Assembly (NCBI GenBank): GCA_963726665.1
Contig: CAVSDW010000024.1
Coordinates: 62,001-126,000 of the forward strand
DNA: 64,000 nucleotides
Origin: RPQJ01 sp963726665
Lineage (GTDB): Bacteria; Pseudomonadota; Gammaproteobacteria; Steroidobacterales; Steroidobacteraceae
Reading direction: 5' to 3'
Shown: positions 54,921 to 63,696 of the stretch, in pieces
How positions within the stretch are numbered: position 1 is the stretch's first letter
Layout: each line of letters starts with the position of its first letter
Program-made: the position numbers and the translations under genes
Notes under the pieces: generated by a model
Seen by the model: the letters and a program-made list of their open reading frames with translations, nothing else
Databases searched by the model: none
Told to the model about the DNA's origin: nothing

Positions 54921-57227
54921 TCAACCCGCGAGGGCGAGTGGCTGCGGCCGTCCCACCTGGTAGCCCTGCACGAAGTCGACGCCCATGCGGCGCACCGAGT
55001 CGAGCGCGCTCATGTCCTCGACCTGCTCGGCGATCACCTGGAAGTTGAGCGAACGCGCGAGCTTGATCATCGCGGCGACCATCGCCTGGTTGACGTTGTC
55101 GGAGGCGAGGTTGCGGATGAAGTAACCGTCGATCTTCAGGTAGTCGAGCGACAGGTTCTTCAGGTTCGAGAACGAGGAGAGGCCGCGCCCGAAGTCGTCG
55201 AGCGCGAAGCGGCAGCCCATGCCGTGCAGCACGCCGATGAAGCGGCGCGCGTGCTCGATGTTGGTGATGACCGAGTTCTCGGTGACCTCGAAGCAGACGC
55301 GGTCGGGCGCCACACCGGTGCGGTCGAGGCAGTCCACGACGAACTCGAGAAAGGCGGCGTCGCCGAGCGTCTGCCCCGACAGGTTGATGCAGAGACTCCG
55401 GCCCGAGGCGAGCCGCACGGCTCCGCGGCCGAGCGCCGCGAGCGCGGTCTGCACCACCCAGCGGTCCACGTGCGGCATGAGACGGTACCGCTCCGCGGCC
55501 ACCATGAATTCGCCCGGTGCGATCGTCGCTCCGCTCTCGTCGCGAAGCCGCAGCAGCACCTCGAGCCCGGGCCCGACCGAGGCCTCGGCGTCCACCGCGA
55601 CGATGGGCTGCGCGTGCAGTTCGAATCCCCCGTTCTTGAGCGCCGACTGCAGTTGCTGCAGCCAGTGGATCTCGCCCCGCTGGCGGGCCGACGCCTCGTC
55701 GCGCGCCGAGTAGACGTGCACCCGGCCGCCCTGCTTCTTGGCGACGTAGCAGGCAGAGTCCGCGGCGCCGATCAGGTCCTCGAGCGAGCCGCTCTCCCGC
55801 GAGACTTCGACGAGGCCGACGCTCACGCCGGCGTTGAAGATCTTGTCCTTCCAGACGAAGCGATAGTCGGCGACGGCGCGCACCACGTCGTCGGCGATCT
55901 GGCGGGCCTTCTCGAGCGGGCAGCCGACCAGCAGCACGCCGAACTCGTCGCCGCCGAGCCGGGCCACCGTGTCCGAGTCACGGACGGCGTCCTTGATCAG
56001 CGCGGCGACCTCGCGCAGCATGCTGTCGCCTGCGACGTGGCCGCACTCGTCGTTCACGGCCTTGAAGCGGTCGAGGTCGAGGTAGCAGAGCACGTGGCGG
56101 GCCGCGCCCCCATGCGCCGCCTCGAGCGACTCCTGCAGGCGGTTCTCGAATTCGCGGCGGTTCACGAGTCCCGTGAGCGCGTCGTGACTCGCCTGGTAGG
56201 ACATCTGCCGCGTGAGGCCGCGAAGGTCGCTCACGTCGCGCAGCGTGATGACCGTGCCCGAGACCTCACCGCCGGGTTCGCGCAGAGGCGATACGGTGAG
56301 CTCGATCGAGCGCTCGCCGCCTCCGTCGTTGGAGACGACCATGCCGCGCCGGCCGATGTGCACCCTGGCGCCCGTGGTCAGGCACTGGCGGACCGGGTCG
56401 CCGAGGGCCTTGCGGTCCGCCTCGTCCACGAGGTTGATGACCTCCTGCAGGCTGTGCCCGAGTGCCTCGGCGGCAGGCTTGCCGATCAACTGCTCGGCCG
56501 CATGGTTGACGTAGACGATGCGGCCTTCGGCGTCGGTCGTGGCGACGCCTTCACCCAGCGCGTCGAGCGCTTCCCACGCGGTGCCGTGGCCGCGGTTCGC
56601 AGTGCCCGCCTCCGCGCGCCCGCTCATCTCGATGACCGACACGAGCAGTGCCGGCTTTCCCTCGTAGCTCGTACGCTGGAACGCGAATTCGAGCCGCCGT
56701 CCAGGGCCGTCGGCCGAGCGGAGTTCCGCCTCGAAGCGGTCGGGCGAAGCCTGCCCCTCGCGGTGCCGGCGCAGGATCTCTCCCAGGAGGTCCGCGAAGT
56801 CCGGGTGCACGAGGTCGGTGAGCTGCCGGCCGGTCAACTGCGCCGGGTTGGCAGCGCCGCAGATCTCGGCGAACCGGGCGTTCGAGAGCTGGATGCCGTC
56901 GCGATCGACGGCCACGCCCTCGTGCATCGCCTCGGTCAGTCGCCGGTAGACCTGCTCGCGCTCGGCATGCGTCGTGGTGTCCTTCTGCAGCCTCTCGAGC
57001 AGCCGGTCCGCGTTCTCCGCGAAGTCCTCCGCGCCGCTGCCGGCCGCGTGCGGAGAGAGCCGCTCGGCAAGGTCGCCCGTCGCGGCGACCGCGGCCAGGC
57101 GATCGCCGATGTCGCGCATGTTCCTCGCCTCGCGCTGACGCCGGTAGAGGAGAATCGCGAGCAGCACGGCGAGCGGGCCCAGCACGGCCAGCGCGACGAT
57201 CAGAATGCTATTTTCGGGACTGGCCAT
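54921..57227 (-). CDS. Membrane-anchored PAS-GGDEF-EAL cyclic-di-GMP signalling protein
   Basis: About 768 residues. One membrane helix (ILIVALAVLGPLAVLLAILL), then two PAS-like domains (one from EQVYRRLTEAMHEGVAVDRD; one around EALDALGEGVATTDAEGRIV). GGDEF follows with intact RLGGDEFGVLLVG, then an EAL domain where the signature reads EVLLR but keeps the Glu. Other phosphodiesterase residues are present (ENSVITN, ALDDFGRGLSSF, LKIDGYFI, VIAEQVED). Both activities look possible. The ATG at 57227 is used; a TTG at 57248 is in frame. Intact. Confidence 0.92.
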   Translation of the reverse strand: MASPENSILIVALAVLGPLAVLLAILLYRRQREARNMRDIGDRLAAVAATGDLAERLSPHAAGSGAEDFAENADRLLERLQKDTTTHAEREQVYRRLTEAMHEGVAVDRDGIQLSNARFAEICGAANPAQLTGRQLTDLVHPDFADLLGEILRRHREGQASPDRFEAELRSADGPGRRLEFAFQRTSYEGKPALLVSVIEMSGRAEAGTANRGHGTAWEALDALGEGVATTDAEGRIVYVNHAAEQLIGKPAAEALGHSLQEVINLVDEADRKALGDPVRQCLTTGARVHIGRRGMVVSNDGGGERSIELTVSPLREPGGEVSGTVITLRDVSDLRGLTRQMSYQASHDALTGLVNRREFENRLQESLEAAHGGAARHVLCYLDLDRFKAVNDECGHVAGDSMLREVAALIKDAVRDSDTVARLGGDEFGVLLVGCPLEKARQIADDVVRAVADYRFVWKDKIFNAGVSVGLVEVSRESGSLEDLIGAADSACYVAKKQGGRVHVYSARDEASARQRGEIHWLQQLQSALKNGGFELHAQPIVAVDAEASVGPGLEVLLRLRDESGATIAPGEFMVAAERYRLMPHVDRWVVQTALAALGRGAVRLASGRSLCINLSGQTLGDAAFLEFVVDCLDRTGVAPDRVCFEVTENSVITNIEHARRFIGVLHGMGCRFALDDFGRGLSSFSNLKNLSLDYLKIDGYFIRNLASDNVNQAMVAAMIKLARSLNFQVIAEQVEDMSALDSVRRMGVDFVQGYQVGRPQPLALAG

Positions 57228-57439
57228 GTCCTCCGGACCGGGGCGCAATACGCGAATTCCCCTGCAAATCGTTGTTCTGAATCAATGTCGTCGCAGCATA
57301 GCGGAACGGGTCGCGCGCACCCGCCGGATTCACCATAATCACGTGGCAAGATCGGCTTGTGGCCCGCGACGCAACTCCTTAACCTTCGCGCCTCGCCGGG
57401 CCTCCCGCCGCGAATTCCGCCATTCCGGACCAACCAGCC

Positions 57440-58093
57440 ATGCTCGACGTTACCGCCGCCCGCCGCCAGATGATCGAACAGCAGGTCCGCGCCTGGGACG
57501 TGCTCGACATGCAGGTGCTCTCGGTCATGGAGCGCGTGCCGCGCGAGGAGTTCGCGCCACCCCCGTACCGGGACCTCGCCTTCGCGGACATGTGCGTGCC
57601 GCTGGGACACGGTCAGTCGATGCTGATGCCGAAGGTCGAGGGGCGCATCCTGCAGGCGCTTGCGATCCAGCCGGAAGACAGCGTCCTCGAGATCGGCACG
57701 GGCAGTGGCTACTTCGCCGCCTGCATGGCAGGACTCGCTCGGCGCGTCCGCACGCTCGAGATATTTCCCGACCTGGCCGAGTCGGCGCGCGAAAACCTCG
57801 CGCGGACCGGGGTCGCCAACGTCACGGTCGAGACGATGGACGCGATGACGCTCGGTCCCGGGACGCAGTACGACGTCATCGCGGTCACGGGCTCGCTGCC
57901 GATGCACGACCCCCGTTTCGAGCAGGCGCTGGCCGTGGGCGGCCGCTTGTTCGTGGCCGTGGGCCAGGGTCCGGTCATGGAGGCCCGCCTCGTCACCCGC
58001 ACGGGCCGGGACTCGTGGCTACGGGCGAGCCTGTTCGAGACGGTGATGGATCCCCTGCTCAACGCCCTGCGGCCGTCCGGGTTCGTGTTCTGA
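57440..58093 (+). CDS. pcm: Protein-L-isoaspartate O-methyltransferase
   Basis: 217 residues. It methylates isoaspartyl residues for protein repair. MLDVTAARRQMIEQQVRAWD and PREEFAPPPYRDLAFADMCV, then GHGQSMLMPKVEGRILQALA, the SAM motif VLEIGTGSGYFAACMAGLAR and YDVIAVTGSLPMHDPRFEQA. This is the shorter Pcm-like form usually found just upstream of tolC in gammaproteobacteria, as here. Its methyl-acceptor may differ from classical PCMT. Intact, with an ordinary ATG start. Confidence 0.9.
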   Translation: MLDVTAARRQMIEQQVRAWDVLDMQVLSVMERVPREEFAPPPYRDLAFADMCVPLGHGQSMLMPKVEGRILQALAIQPEDSVLEIGTGSGYFAACMAGLARRVRTLEIFPDLAESARENLARTGVANVTVETMDAMTLGPGTQYDVIAVTGSLPMHDPRFEQALAVGGRLFVAVGQGPVMEARLVTRTGRDSWLRASLFETVMDPLLNALRPSGFVF

Positions 58094-58188
58094 CCTGACC
58101 CCGGGGCTAGCCAGCAGTCAGGCAAGTGATATAGTCTAGTAATACACCAGTTGACCCAAGGGCGGCCCTGCCGCCATACGGTGAGTGC

Positions 58189-59637
58189 ATGCACAAGAAA
58201 AGCCCAATCCTCGCCTTCGGAGTCGCGATCGCGCTCCTTTCCGCGAATGCCTGGTCCGCAAACCTGCTGGACGTCTACCAGGCGGCGGCCAAGAGCGACC
58301 CGACCATCCTCGAGGCCCAGGCACGCCGCATGGCGGCGCTGGAGGTCAAGCCGCAGGCACGCGGGCTCCTGTTCCCGCAGATCAATGCGACCGGATCGGC
58401 GGCGCAGGACAATTCCCGCGGCTCCTCGACCTTTCCGCAGGCCGTCGACCTGGACAACAACCCGGCCACGCCGCCCGAGATCATCAACGTCAACAGCTCG
58501 CAGACGAAGGATTCGGACTACTGGCGCTACCAGGCGCAGCTCACCCAGACCGTCTTCAACTGGAGCCAGTGGCAGACGCTGCAGCGCGCCGACTCCGAGG
58601 TCGCACTGGCCGAGGCGAACTACCGCGCAGCCGAGCAGGATCTCCTGGTACGCGTCGCCGGCCGCTACTTCGACGTGCTCGCGGCCGAGGACACGCTGGA
58701 CGCAGCCGAAGCGACGTTGCAGGCGGTGACCCGCCAGCTCGAGCAGGCGGAGAAGCGCTTCGAAGTGGGCCTGATCGCCATCACCGACGTGCAGGAAGCG
58801 CGCGCCGCGCACGACAACGCGACCGCCGGCGTCATCCTTGCCAAGCGCTCGCTCGCGACGGCGCACGAGTACCTTCGCGAACTCACCGGCGAGGACTACC
58901 AGGAACTCGTGAAGCCGGCCGACAACATGCCGCTCGACCAGCCCGAGCCTGGCGACCAGGACACCTGGGTGGCCAAGGCCGAGACCCAGAACATGAACGT
59001 CATCGCCGCGCGCCTCGGCGTGGACATCGCAAAGACCAACGTGAAGATCGCCGAGTCGGGCCACATGCCCACGGCCGAGCTTTACGCAAATTACGGGCAG
59101 TACTCATCCGACGCGACCCAGACGAACAAGCTCAGGGGTGGTGTCCCCGTGACGGGACCGGCCGATGCCAACCAGACGCTGGACACCGTCGGGGTGCAGG
59201 TCACGGTGCCGATCTTCAGCGGTGGCGTCACTCAGTCGCAGGTGCGCCAGCAGGTGTACCTGCACCGTGCCTCGCGCGAGAGGCTCGAGGGCGCGCTGCG
59301 CAGCGCCGATCGCGAGACTCGCGACGCATGGTTCGGGGTCGTGGCGGAGAAGGCCCGGGTCACGGCGCTGAAGCAGGCCGTGGCGTCCAACCAGACGGCG
59401 CTCGAGGCCACCGAGGCCGGATTCGAGGTCGGCACGCGCACGACCGTGGACGTGCTCGACGCGCGCCGGCGGCTGTTCGAGGCCCAGCGCGATTACGCGC
59501 GCAGCCGCTACGACTACCTCGTGAACGTGGTGCACCTCAAGTCGGCGTCGGGCGTGCTCGCACCCGGCGATCTCGCCTCGATCAACGGCTTCCTGACGAC
59601 TCCGGCCCCGCTGAACCTGCCGAAGCCGCAGCCCTGA
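58189..59637 (+). CDS. tolC: TolC family outer-membrane efflux channel
   Basis: 482 residues. A signal peptide (MHKKSPILAFGVAIALLSAN, cut near WSA) is followed by LLDVYQAAAKSDPTILEAQA and two internally repeated helical/strand halves (FNWSQWQTLQRADSEVALAE and VPIFSGGVTQSQVRQQVYLH). EVGTRTTVDVLDARRRLFEA is the conserved second-half signature. It forms the outer-membrane exit duct of tripartite pumps and type I secretion. It follows pcm by about 95 bases. The last 56 bases overlap the convergent waaA gene antisense. Confidence 0.95.
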   Translation: MHKKSPILAFGVAIALLSANAWSANLLDVYQAAAKSDPTILEAQARRMAALEVKPQARGLLFPQINATGSAAQDNSRGSSTFPQAVDLDNNPATPPEIINVNSSQTKDSDYWRYQAQLTQTVFNWSQWQTLQRADSEVALAEANYRAAEQDLLVRVAGRYFDVLAAEDTLDAAEATLQAVTRQLEQAEKRFEVGLIAITDVQEARAAHDNATAGVILAKRSLATAHEYLRELTGEDYQELVKPADNMPLDQPEPGDQDTWVAKAETQNMNVIAARLGVDIAKTNVKIAESGHMPTAELYANYGQYSSDATQTNKLRGGVPVTGPADANQTLDTVGVQVTVPIFSGGVTQSQVRQQVYLHRASRERLEGALRSADRETRDAWFGVVAEKARVTALKQAVASNQTALEATEAGFEVGTRTTVDVLDARRRLFEAQRDYARSRYDYLVNVVHLKSASGVLAPGDLASINGFLTTPAPLNLPKPQP

Positions 59638-60901
59638 CCAGGGGCAGCACCATCTCGACGACGCGATGAACCGCGCCGCGGCTCGCGGCGACAGCTGAAC
59701 GCCCTTTTTCGCCGTCGGCGCGCGCACGCGCAGGATCGTCGAAACACTCGATCACGCGGAGCGCCAGCTCGTCTCCGTCGCGCGCCGTCGTGAGCGCCCC
59801 CGCGCCTGACAGGAGTTCCGCGACTTCCGGGGCGTTCTGCGTCCACGGGCCCGAGATCACGGGCAGGCCCAGCACAGCCGGCTCGAGCAGGCTGTGGCCG
59901 CCCACCGGCACGAGGCTGCCGCCGACGAACGCCGCGTCTGAGGCCGCGTAGAACATCTGCAGCTCGCCGATCGTGTCCACCAGGAATACCTCGTCGCCCT
60001 CCGCCGGCAGCACGCCCGCGCTGCGCTGCGCGTACCGGCGGCCTTCCCCGTCGAGCAGCCTTCTCACCGCGTCGAAGCGCTGCGGGTGACGAGGCACGAG
60101 CACGAGCAGTGCCGATGGATGCCGCGCGCGGACACGGGCGTGAGCGGCAAGCGCCGCGGCCTCCTCGCCTTCGTGCGTGCTGCCCGCGATCCACACGGGC
60201 CGTCCGGCCGCGCAGCGCCCGCGCAGCTCGCGCCCCGCAGTGACCACGGCTTCGGGGATCTCGAGGTCGAATTTCACATTGCCCGTGACGCGGACCCGGT
60301 CTGCGGGTGCGCCCACTGCCACGAAACGCGCCGCATCCGCCGCGCTCTGCGCTCCGATCGTCACGCCGCCCGACAAGGTCTCGCGGATCAGCGACGCCAT
60401 GCGGCGATAGCGACTCACGGACCGGTCCGAGATCCGCGCGCTCGCCATCACGAGCGGTATGCCCCGACGGTCGATGGCGCGATAGAGCGTGGGCCAGATT
60501 TCCGTCTCCAGCACGACCAGCGCGCGTGGACGGATGCGATCGAGGAACCGTCCCACCGCTCCCGGCAGGTCGTAGGGCAGGTAGCAGTGACGAACTTCCC
60601 CGCCGAAAATCGCCCGTGCTCGCGCCGCACCCGTCGCGGTCACCGTGGTGAGCACGATCTCGAGTCCCGGCACGCACGCCTTGAGTTCGCGGACGAGCGC
60701 GGCCGCGACCTGCACTTCGCCCACGGACACCGCGTGGACCCACAGGCAGCCCGGTCTCGACTGCGGCTCGACGAATCCGAGGCGCTGCTTGAGACGGCCG
60801 CGCTGGGAAGAATCACGCAACTCGCGCCAGCCCTCGATCGCGATCACGATCGGCGCGAGCAGGTGCGTGAGCAGCAGGTAGACGATGCGCAGGGGACTCA
60901 C
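59582..60901 (-). CDS. waaA: 3-deoxy-D-manno-octulosonic acid (Kdo) transferase
   Basis: 439-residue membrane-associated glycosyltransferase adding Kdo to lipid A precursor. An N-terminal helix (IVYLLLTHLLAPIVIAIEG) is followed by LWVHAVSVGEVQVAAALVRE, VVLETEIWPTLYRAIDRRGI and VRVTGNVKFD. The nucleotide-sugar half has WIAGSTHEGEEAA, FVGGSLVPVGGHSLLEPAVL and ISGPWTQN. The GTG start overlaps the stop of kdkA (GTGA), so the two are one operon. The presence of a Kdo kinase suggests a mono-Kdo inner core, as in Haemophilus-like or Xanthomonas-like LPS. Intact. Confidence 0.95.
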   Translation of the reverse strand: MSPLRIVYLLLTHLLAPIVIAIEGWRELRDSSQRGRLKQRLGFVEPQSRPGCLWVHAVSVGEVQVAAALVRELKACVPGLEIVLTTVTATGAARARAIFGGEVRHCYLPYDLPGAVGRFLDRIRPRALVVLETEIWPTLYRAIDRRGIPLVMASARISDRSVSRYRRMASLIRETLSGGVTIGAQSAADAARFVAVGAPADRVRVTGNVKFDLEIPEAVVTAGRELRGRCAAGRPVWIAGSTHEGEEAAALAAHARVRARHPSALLVLVPRHPQRFDAVRRLLDGEGRRYAQRSAGVLPAEGDEVFLVDTIGELQMFYAASDAAFVGGSLVPVGGHSLLEPAVLGLPVISGPWTQNAPEVAELLSGAGALTTARDGDELALRVIECFDDPARARADGEKGRSAVAASRGAVHRVVEMVLPLVRAAASAGSAGPESSGSR

Positions 60902-61629
60902 TTTCCGGCGACCCCATCCAGCAGGATCCGCCACTCCGCGTCCCCGCAGCGGCCCGCCGGCAGGTCGCGCGCCACCTTGTCGAGCGACCTGCGCAATCGG
61001 TCGAGCACCCGGCCTTCCCACGCGCCGCGCTCGCGGATGCGGCCGCGGTCGAAGTCCAGCACGTAGACCTCCCCGTCGGCGCCGAGCAGGAGGTTGTGCG
61101 CATTCAGGTCAGCGTGCTGCACGCCGCGCTCGTGCAGGCGTGCGATGCAGCGACCGACGGCGCGCCAGGTCGCGGGCTCGAGCGGGCCCGACTCGAGGGC
61201 ACGGGCGAGCGTCAGGCGCGTGGGGAGTTCCTCGGTGATGAGGTCGGCGCGGTAGAGGAGCCCGGCGCGCACGTATCTCGCCGCAACGGGTGCGGGCACC
61301 GGCAGGTTCCACTCGCGCAGGCGGCGCAGCAGCCGGAATTCGGCGTGGGCGCGCGTGCGCGCGGCGCCCGTGTAGAAATAGGTGTCGTCGAGGAAGCGTG
61401 CGACCAGTCCGCCGCGCCGGTAGTGCCTGAGCACCCAGCGGCGGCCCGCGTCGCGGACGAAGGCCACGGTGCCGCGGCCGCCCGCGACCTCCTCGAGCGC
61501 GCCGCGCCCGCGCCAGTACCCGCGCTCGAAGGCGTCGAAGCCCGGCTGGTCCATGCGCGACGCATCGTATAGCATCGCGGCGCGCGCGATGCGCAGTTCG
61601 AGTTCCGGGCCTGCGCTCACCGAGTTCAT
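60898..61629 (-). CDS. kdkA: 3-deoxy-D-manno-octulosonic acid kinase
   Basis: 243 residues. It phosphorylates Kdo at position 4 on lipid A-Kdo. The kinase-like fold is seen in FVRDAGRRWVLRHYRRGGLV, then GLLYRADLITEELPTRLTLA, the catalytic loop HERGVQHADLNAHNLLLGAD and the metal-binding YVLDFDRGRIRERG. It starts at an ATG at 61629, and its TGA overlaps the waaA GTG. It is divergent from the heptosyltransferase-type gene across 65 bases. Intact. Confidence 0.92.
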   Translation of the reverse strand: MNSVSAGPELELRIARAAMLYDASRMDQPGFDAFERGYWRGRGALEEVAGGRGTVAFVRDAGRRWVLRHYRRGGLVARFLDDTYFYTGAARTRAHAEFRLLRRLREWNLPVPAPVAARYVRAGLLYRADLITEELPTRLTLARALESGPLEPATWRAVGRCIARLHERGVQHADLNAHNLLLGADGEVYVLDFDRGRIRERGAWEGRVLDRLRRSLDKVARDLPAGRCGDAEWRILLDGVAGK

Positions 61630-61694
61630 CGTTCCTGACGAGTCCTGCAGGGATTGTTCACCATCGGATCGCCGCTGCCTACCATTTCCCTCGC

Positions 61695-62771
61695 ATGCAG
61701 CCACCCCTGTTCGACTCCCCGCCCGACAGTCTCTGCGTGCTCCGGCTCTCGGCGCTGGGCGACGTCTGCCACGTGCTTCCGGTCGTGCGCACGATCCAGG
61801 ACGCCTGGCCCGGCACGCGGATCACCTGGGTCCTCGGCGGGCTGGAGCACCGGCTGCTCGGGCACATCCCCGACATCGAGTTCGTCGTGTTCGACAAGAA
61901 GGCGGGACTGGCGGGCTACAGGGACCTGCGCCGGCGGCTCGCCGGCCGGCGTTTCGACGCCCTGCTGCACATGCAGCTTGCGCTGCGCTCGAGCCTCGCG
62001 GCCGCGGTCGTGCCGGCACGCATCAAGCTCGGATTCGACCGCGCGCGGGCGCGCGAAGCGCAGTGGCTCTTCACCACGGACAGGATCGAGCCGCGCAGTC
62101 GCGAGCACGTGCTGGACAGCTTGTTCGGGTTCGCCGAGAGGCTGGGCATCAGACGCCGCTCGATGCGCTGGGACATCCCGCTGCCGCCGTCGGCGCTTGA
62201 CCACGCGAGGCTCGCCATCCCCGACGGCCAGCCGACGCTGGTCGTGAGTCCGTGCTCGAGCCACGTACTGCGAAACTGGAGCGCGGAACGCTACGCGGCG
62301 CTGGCGGATCACGCCGCGGACCGTCATGGGCTGCGCATCGTGGTCTGTGGCGGCCGCAGTGAGCTCGAATCGCAGTACGGCGCGCGCATCGCCAATTTGA
62401 TGAGGCATCGCTGCATCAATCTCGTTGGCAAGGACACGCTGCTCGAACTCCTCGCGACGCTGTCGCGGGCGACCGTGCTCGTCTCCCCCGACTCGGGTCC
62501 GGTGCACATGGCCACCGCGGTGGGAACGCCGGTCATCGGCCTCTATGCGACCGCGAACCCGGATCGCAGCGGTCCCTACTTCAGTCGCCCGTGGTGCGTT
62601 GATCGCTACGCGGACGCGGCACAGCGCTACCTCGGCAAGCCCGCGAGCGAGATCCCCTGGACGACCAAGATCGAGCGGCCCGGGGTGATGGACCTCATCA
62701 CGGTGGACGACGCAGCAGGGCGCCTCGACGCGCTCATGGCGGCCGGCGCACCGCGCACGCCGACCGGCTGA
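61695..62771 (+). CDS. Glycosyltransferase family 9 protein (heptosyltransferase I-like)
   Basis: 358-residue GT9 enzyme, most like lipopolysaccharide heptosyltransferase I, which adds the first heptose to Kdo. LCVLRLSALGDVCHVLPVVR opens the N-terminal domain and HMQLALRSSLAAAVVPARIK follows. The C-terminal ADP-heptose site has VVSPCSSHVLRNWSAERYAA, VCGGRSELE and SPDSGPVHMATAVGTPVIGL. Its position beside waaA and kdkA supports an inner-core role. I leave the symbol blank because WaaC and other GT9 members are close. Intact. Confidence 0.9.
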   Translation: MQPPLFDSPPDSLCVLRLSALGDVCHVLPVVRTIQDAWPGTRITWVLGGLEHRLLGHIPDIEFVVFDKKAGLAGYRDLRRRLAGRRFDALLHMQLALRSSLAAAVVPARIKLGFDRARAREAQWLFTTDRIEPRSREHVLDSLFGFAERLGIRRRSMRWDIPLPPSALDHARLAIPDGQPTLVVSPCSSHVLRNWSAERYAALADHAADRHGLRIVVCGGRSELESQYGARIANLMRHRCINLVGKDTLLELLATLSRATVLVSPDSGPVHMATAVGTPVIGLYATANPDRSGPYFSRPWCVDRYADAAQRYLGKPASEIPWTTKIERPGVMDLITVDDAAGRLDALMAAGAPRTPTG

Positions 62772-62794
62772 CGCGGCCACGCGCAGGACGGCGG

Positions 62795-62823
62795 CTGACG
62801 GGCCGTGCTGCCTCGGCGATAAT
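62795..62823 (+). promoter_or_regulatory. Sigma-70-like promoter for the CHCC zinc-finger gene
   Basis: CTGACG, a 17-base spacer and GATAAT resemble the -35 and -10 hexamers. An in-frame ATG lies inside the -10, so translation must begin later, at the GTG at 62855. Confidence 0.6.
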
Positions 62824-62854
62824 GCGTGCCCAGCCTCCAACCCGGGTAAGCGCC

Positions 62855-63055
62855 GTGACGGCAGAAAGCAGCGACAGGCTCATCCAGCCGAACGCCCAGA
62901 ATCACTACGAGGTGACGCAGGACAACCTGCCGCTGTCCTGCCCGATGCCGGGGATGCAGCTCTGGAACTCGCACCCGCGCGTGTTCCTGCCGGTGGAGAA
63001 GACCGGCTGGGCCAAGTGCCCCTACTGCTCGGCGGAGTACACGCTCAGGAAGTGA
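62855..63055 (+). CDS. CHCC-type zinc-finger protein
   Basis: 66-residue protein. VTQDNLPLSCPMPGMQLWNS then HPRVFLPVE and AKCPYCSAEYTLRK place one Cys, one His and a C-x-x-C pair as in the zf-CHCC family (PF10276), related to the NDUFS6 subunit of complex I. It probably binds one zinc. The function in bacteria is unknown. The GTG at 62855 is used because the upstream ATG at 62822 falls within the likely -10 element. The SYLF-domain gene converges on it 10 bases downstream. Confidence 0.85.
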   Translation: MTAESSDRLIQPNAQNHYEVTQDNLPLSCPMPGMQLWNSHPRVFLPVEKTGWAKCPYCSAEYTLRK

Positions 63056-63065
63056 GCGGCGGCGC

Positions 63066-63620
63066 CTACTTCTTCAGCTTCGTGATCTTGTTGCCCTGGA
63101 TGCCGATGCCGGCCATCAGGCCTTTCTGCGAGAAGATGAACGCGTACACGTCTTCGGTGTAGGTCTTGGTCGTCATGGTCTTGGCCATGCCCTGGTCCAC
63201 GACTACCACGCTCGGGCCGACGCCGACCTCGAAACCTTCGGAGGCATTGAGACTGTCGAGGCCCTTCTTGTTCATGAAGAACATCGCGTAGCCGTAGGTC
63301 TGCGCACCGGCCTGCAGCCCGTAGGAAGCGCCCGAGGTGTTGTAGTAGCCGATCGGCTTGCCGCGCTGCCACAGCACCCCGTCGCCGTACTGGCCCCCGA
63401 TCATGAAGCCGGCCTTGGTGATGCTGGGAAACACCAGCACCGCGACGGCTTTCGAGTTGATGGCCGCGGCGCCAGGCGACCCGGCGACGAGCTTGTCGAG
63501 CGCCGCCTTCGAGGATGCGTTCAGCTCCGCCTTGGACGCGCCGAACGCAGGCGCGGAAATTGCAATCGGCAGCGCGATGGCCAGCGCGACGAGCAGTGTT
63601 CTGACGGATACGGCGTTCAT
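63066..63620 (-). CDS. Exported SYLF/Ysc84-domain lipid-binding protein
   Basis: 184 residues. A signal peptide (VRTLLVALAIALPIAISAPA, cut near FGA) leads into the SYLF domain: AVLVFPSITKAGFMIGGQYG, GVLWQRGKPIGYYNTSGASY, GLQAGAQTYGYAMFFMNKKG and SQKGLMAGIGIQGNKITKLK. Ysc84-type domains bind phosphoinositides in eukaryotes; bacterial members are periplasmic or surface proteins of unknown role. GGAG precedes the ATG. Intact. Confidence 0.9.
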   Translation of the reverse strand: MNAVSVRTLLVALAIALPIAISAPAFGASKAELNASSKAALDKLVAGSPGAAAINSKAVAVLVFPSITKAGFMIGGQYGDGVLWQRGKPIGYYNTSGASYGLQAGAQTYGYAMFFMNKKGLDSLNASEGFEVGVGPSVVVVDQGMAKTMTTKTYTEDVYAFIFSQKGLMAGIGIQGNKITKLKK

Positions 63621-63696
63621 GGCAACTCCTTCGGCCGGTTCGGGATCGCGCCCACAGGGATTGCAGGCGCCCGCCCCGGCTATATGGCCTCCAAGT

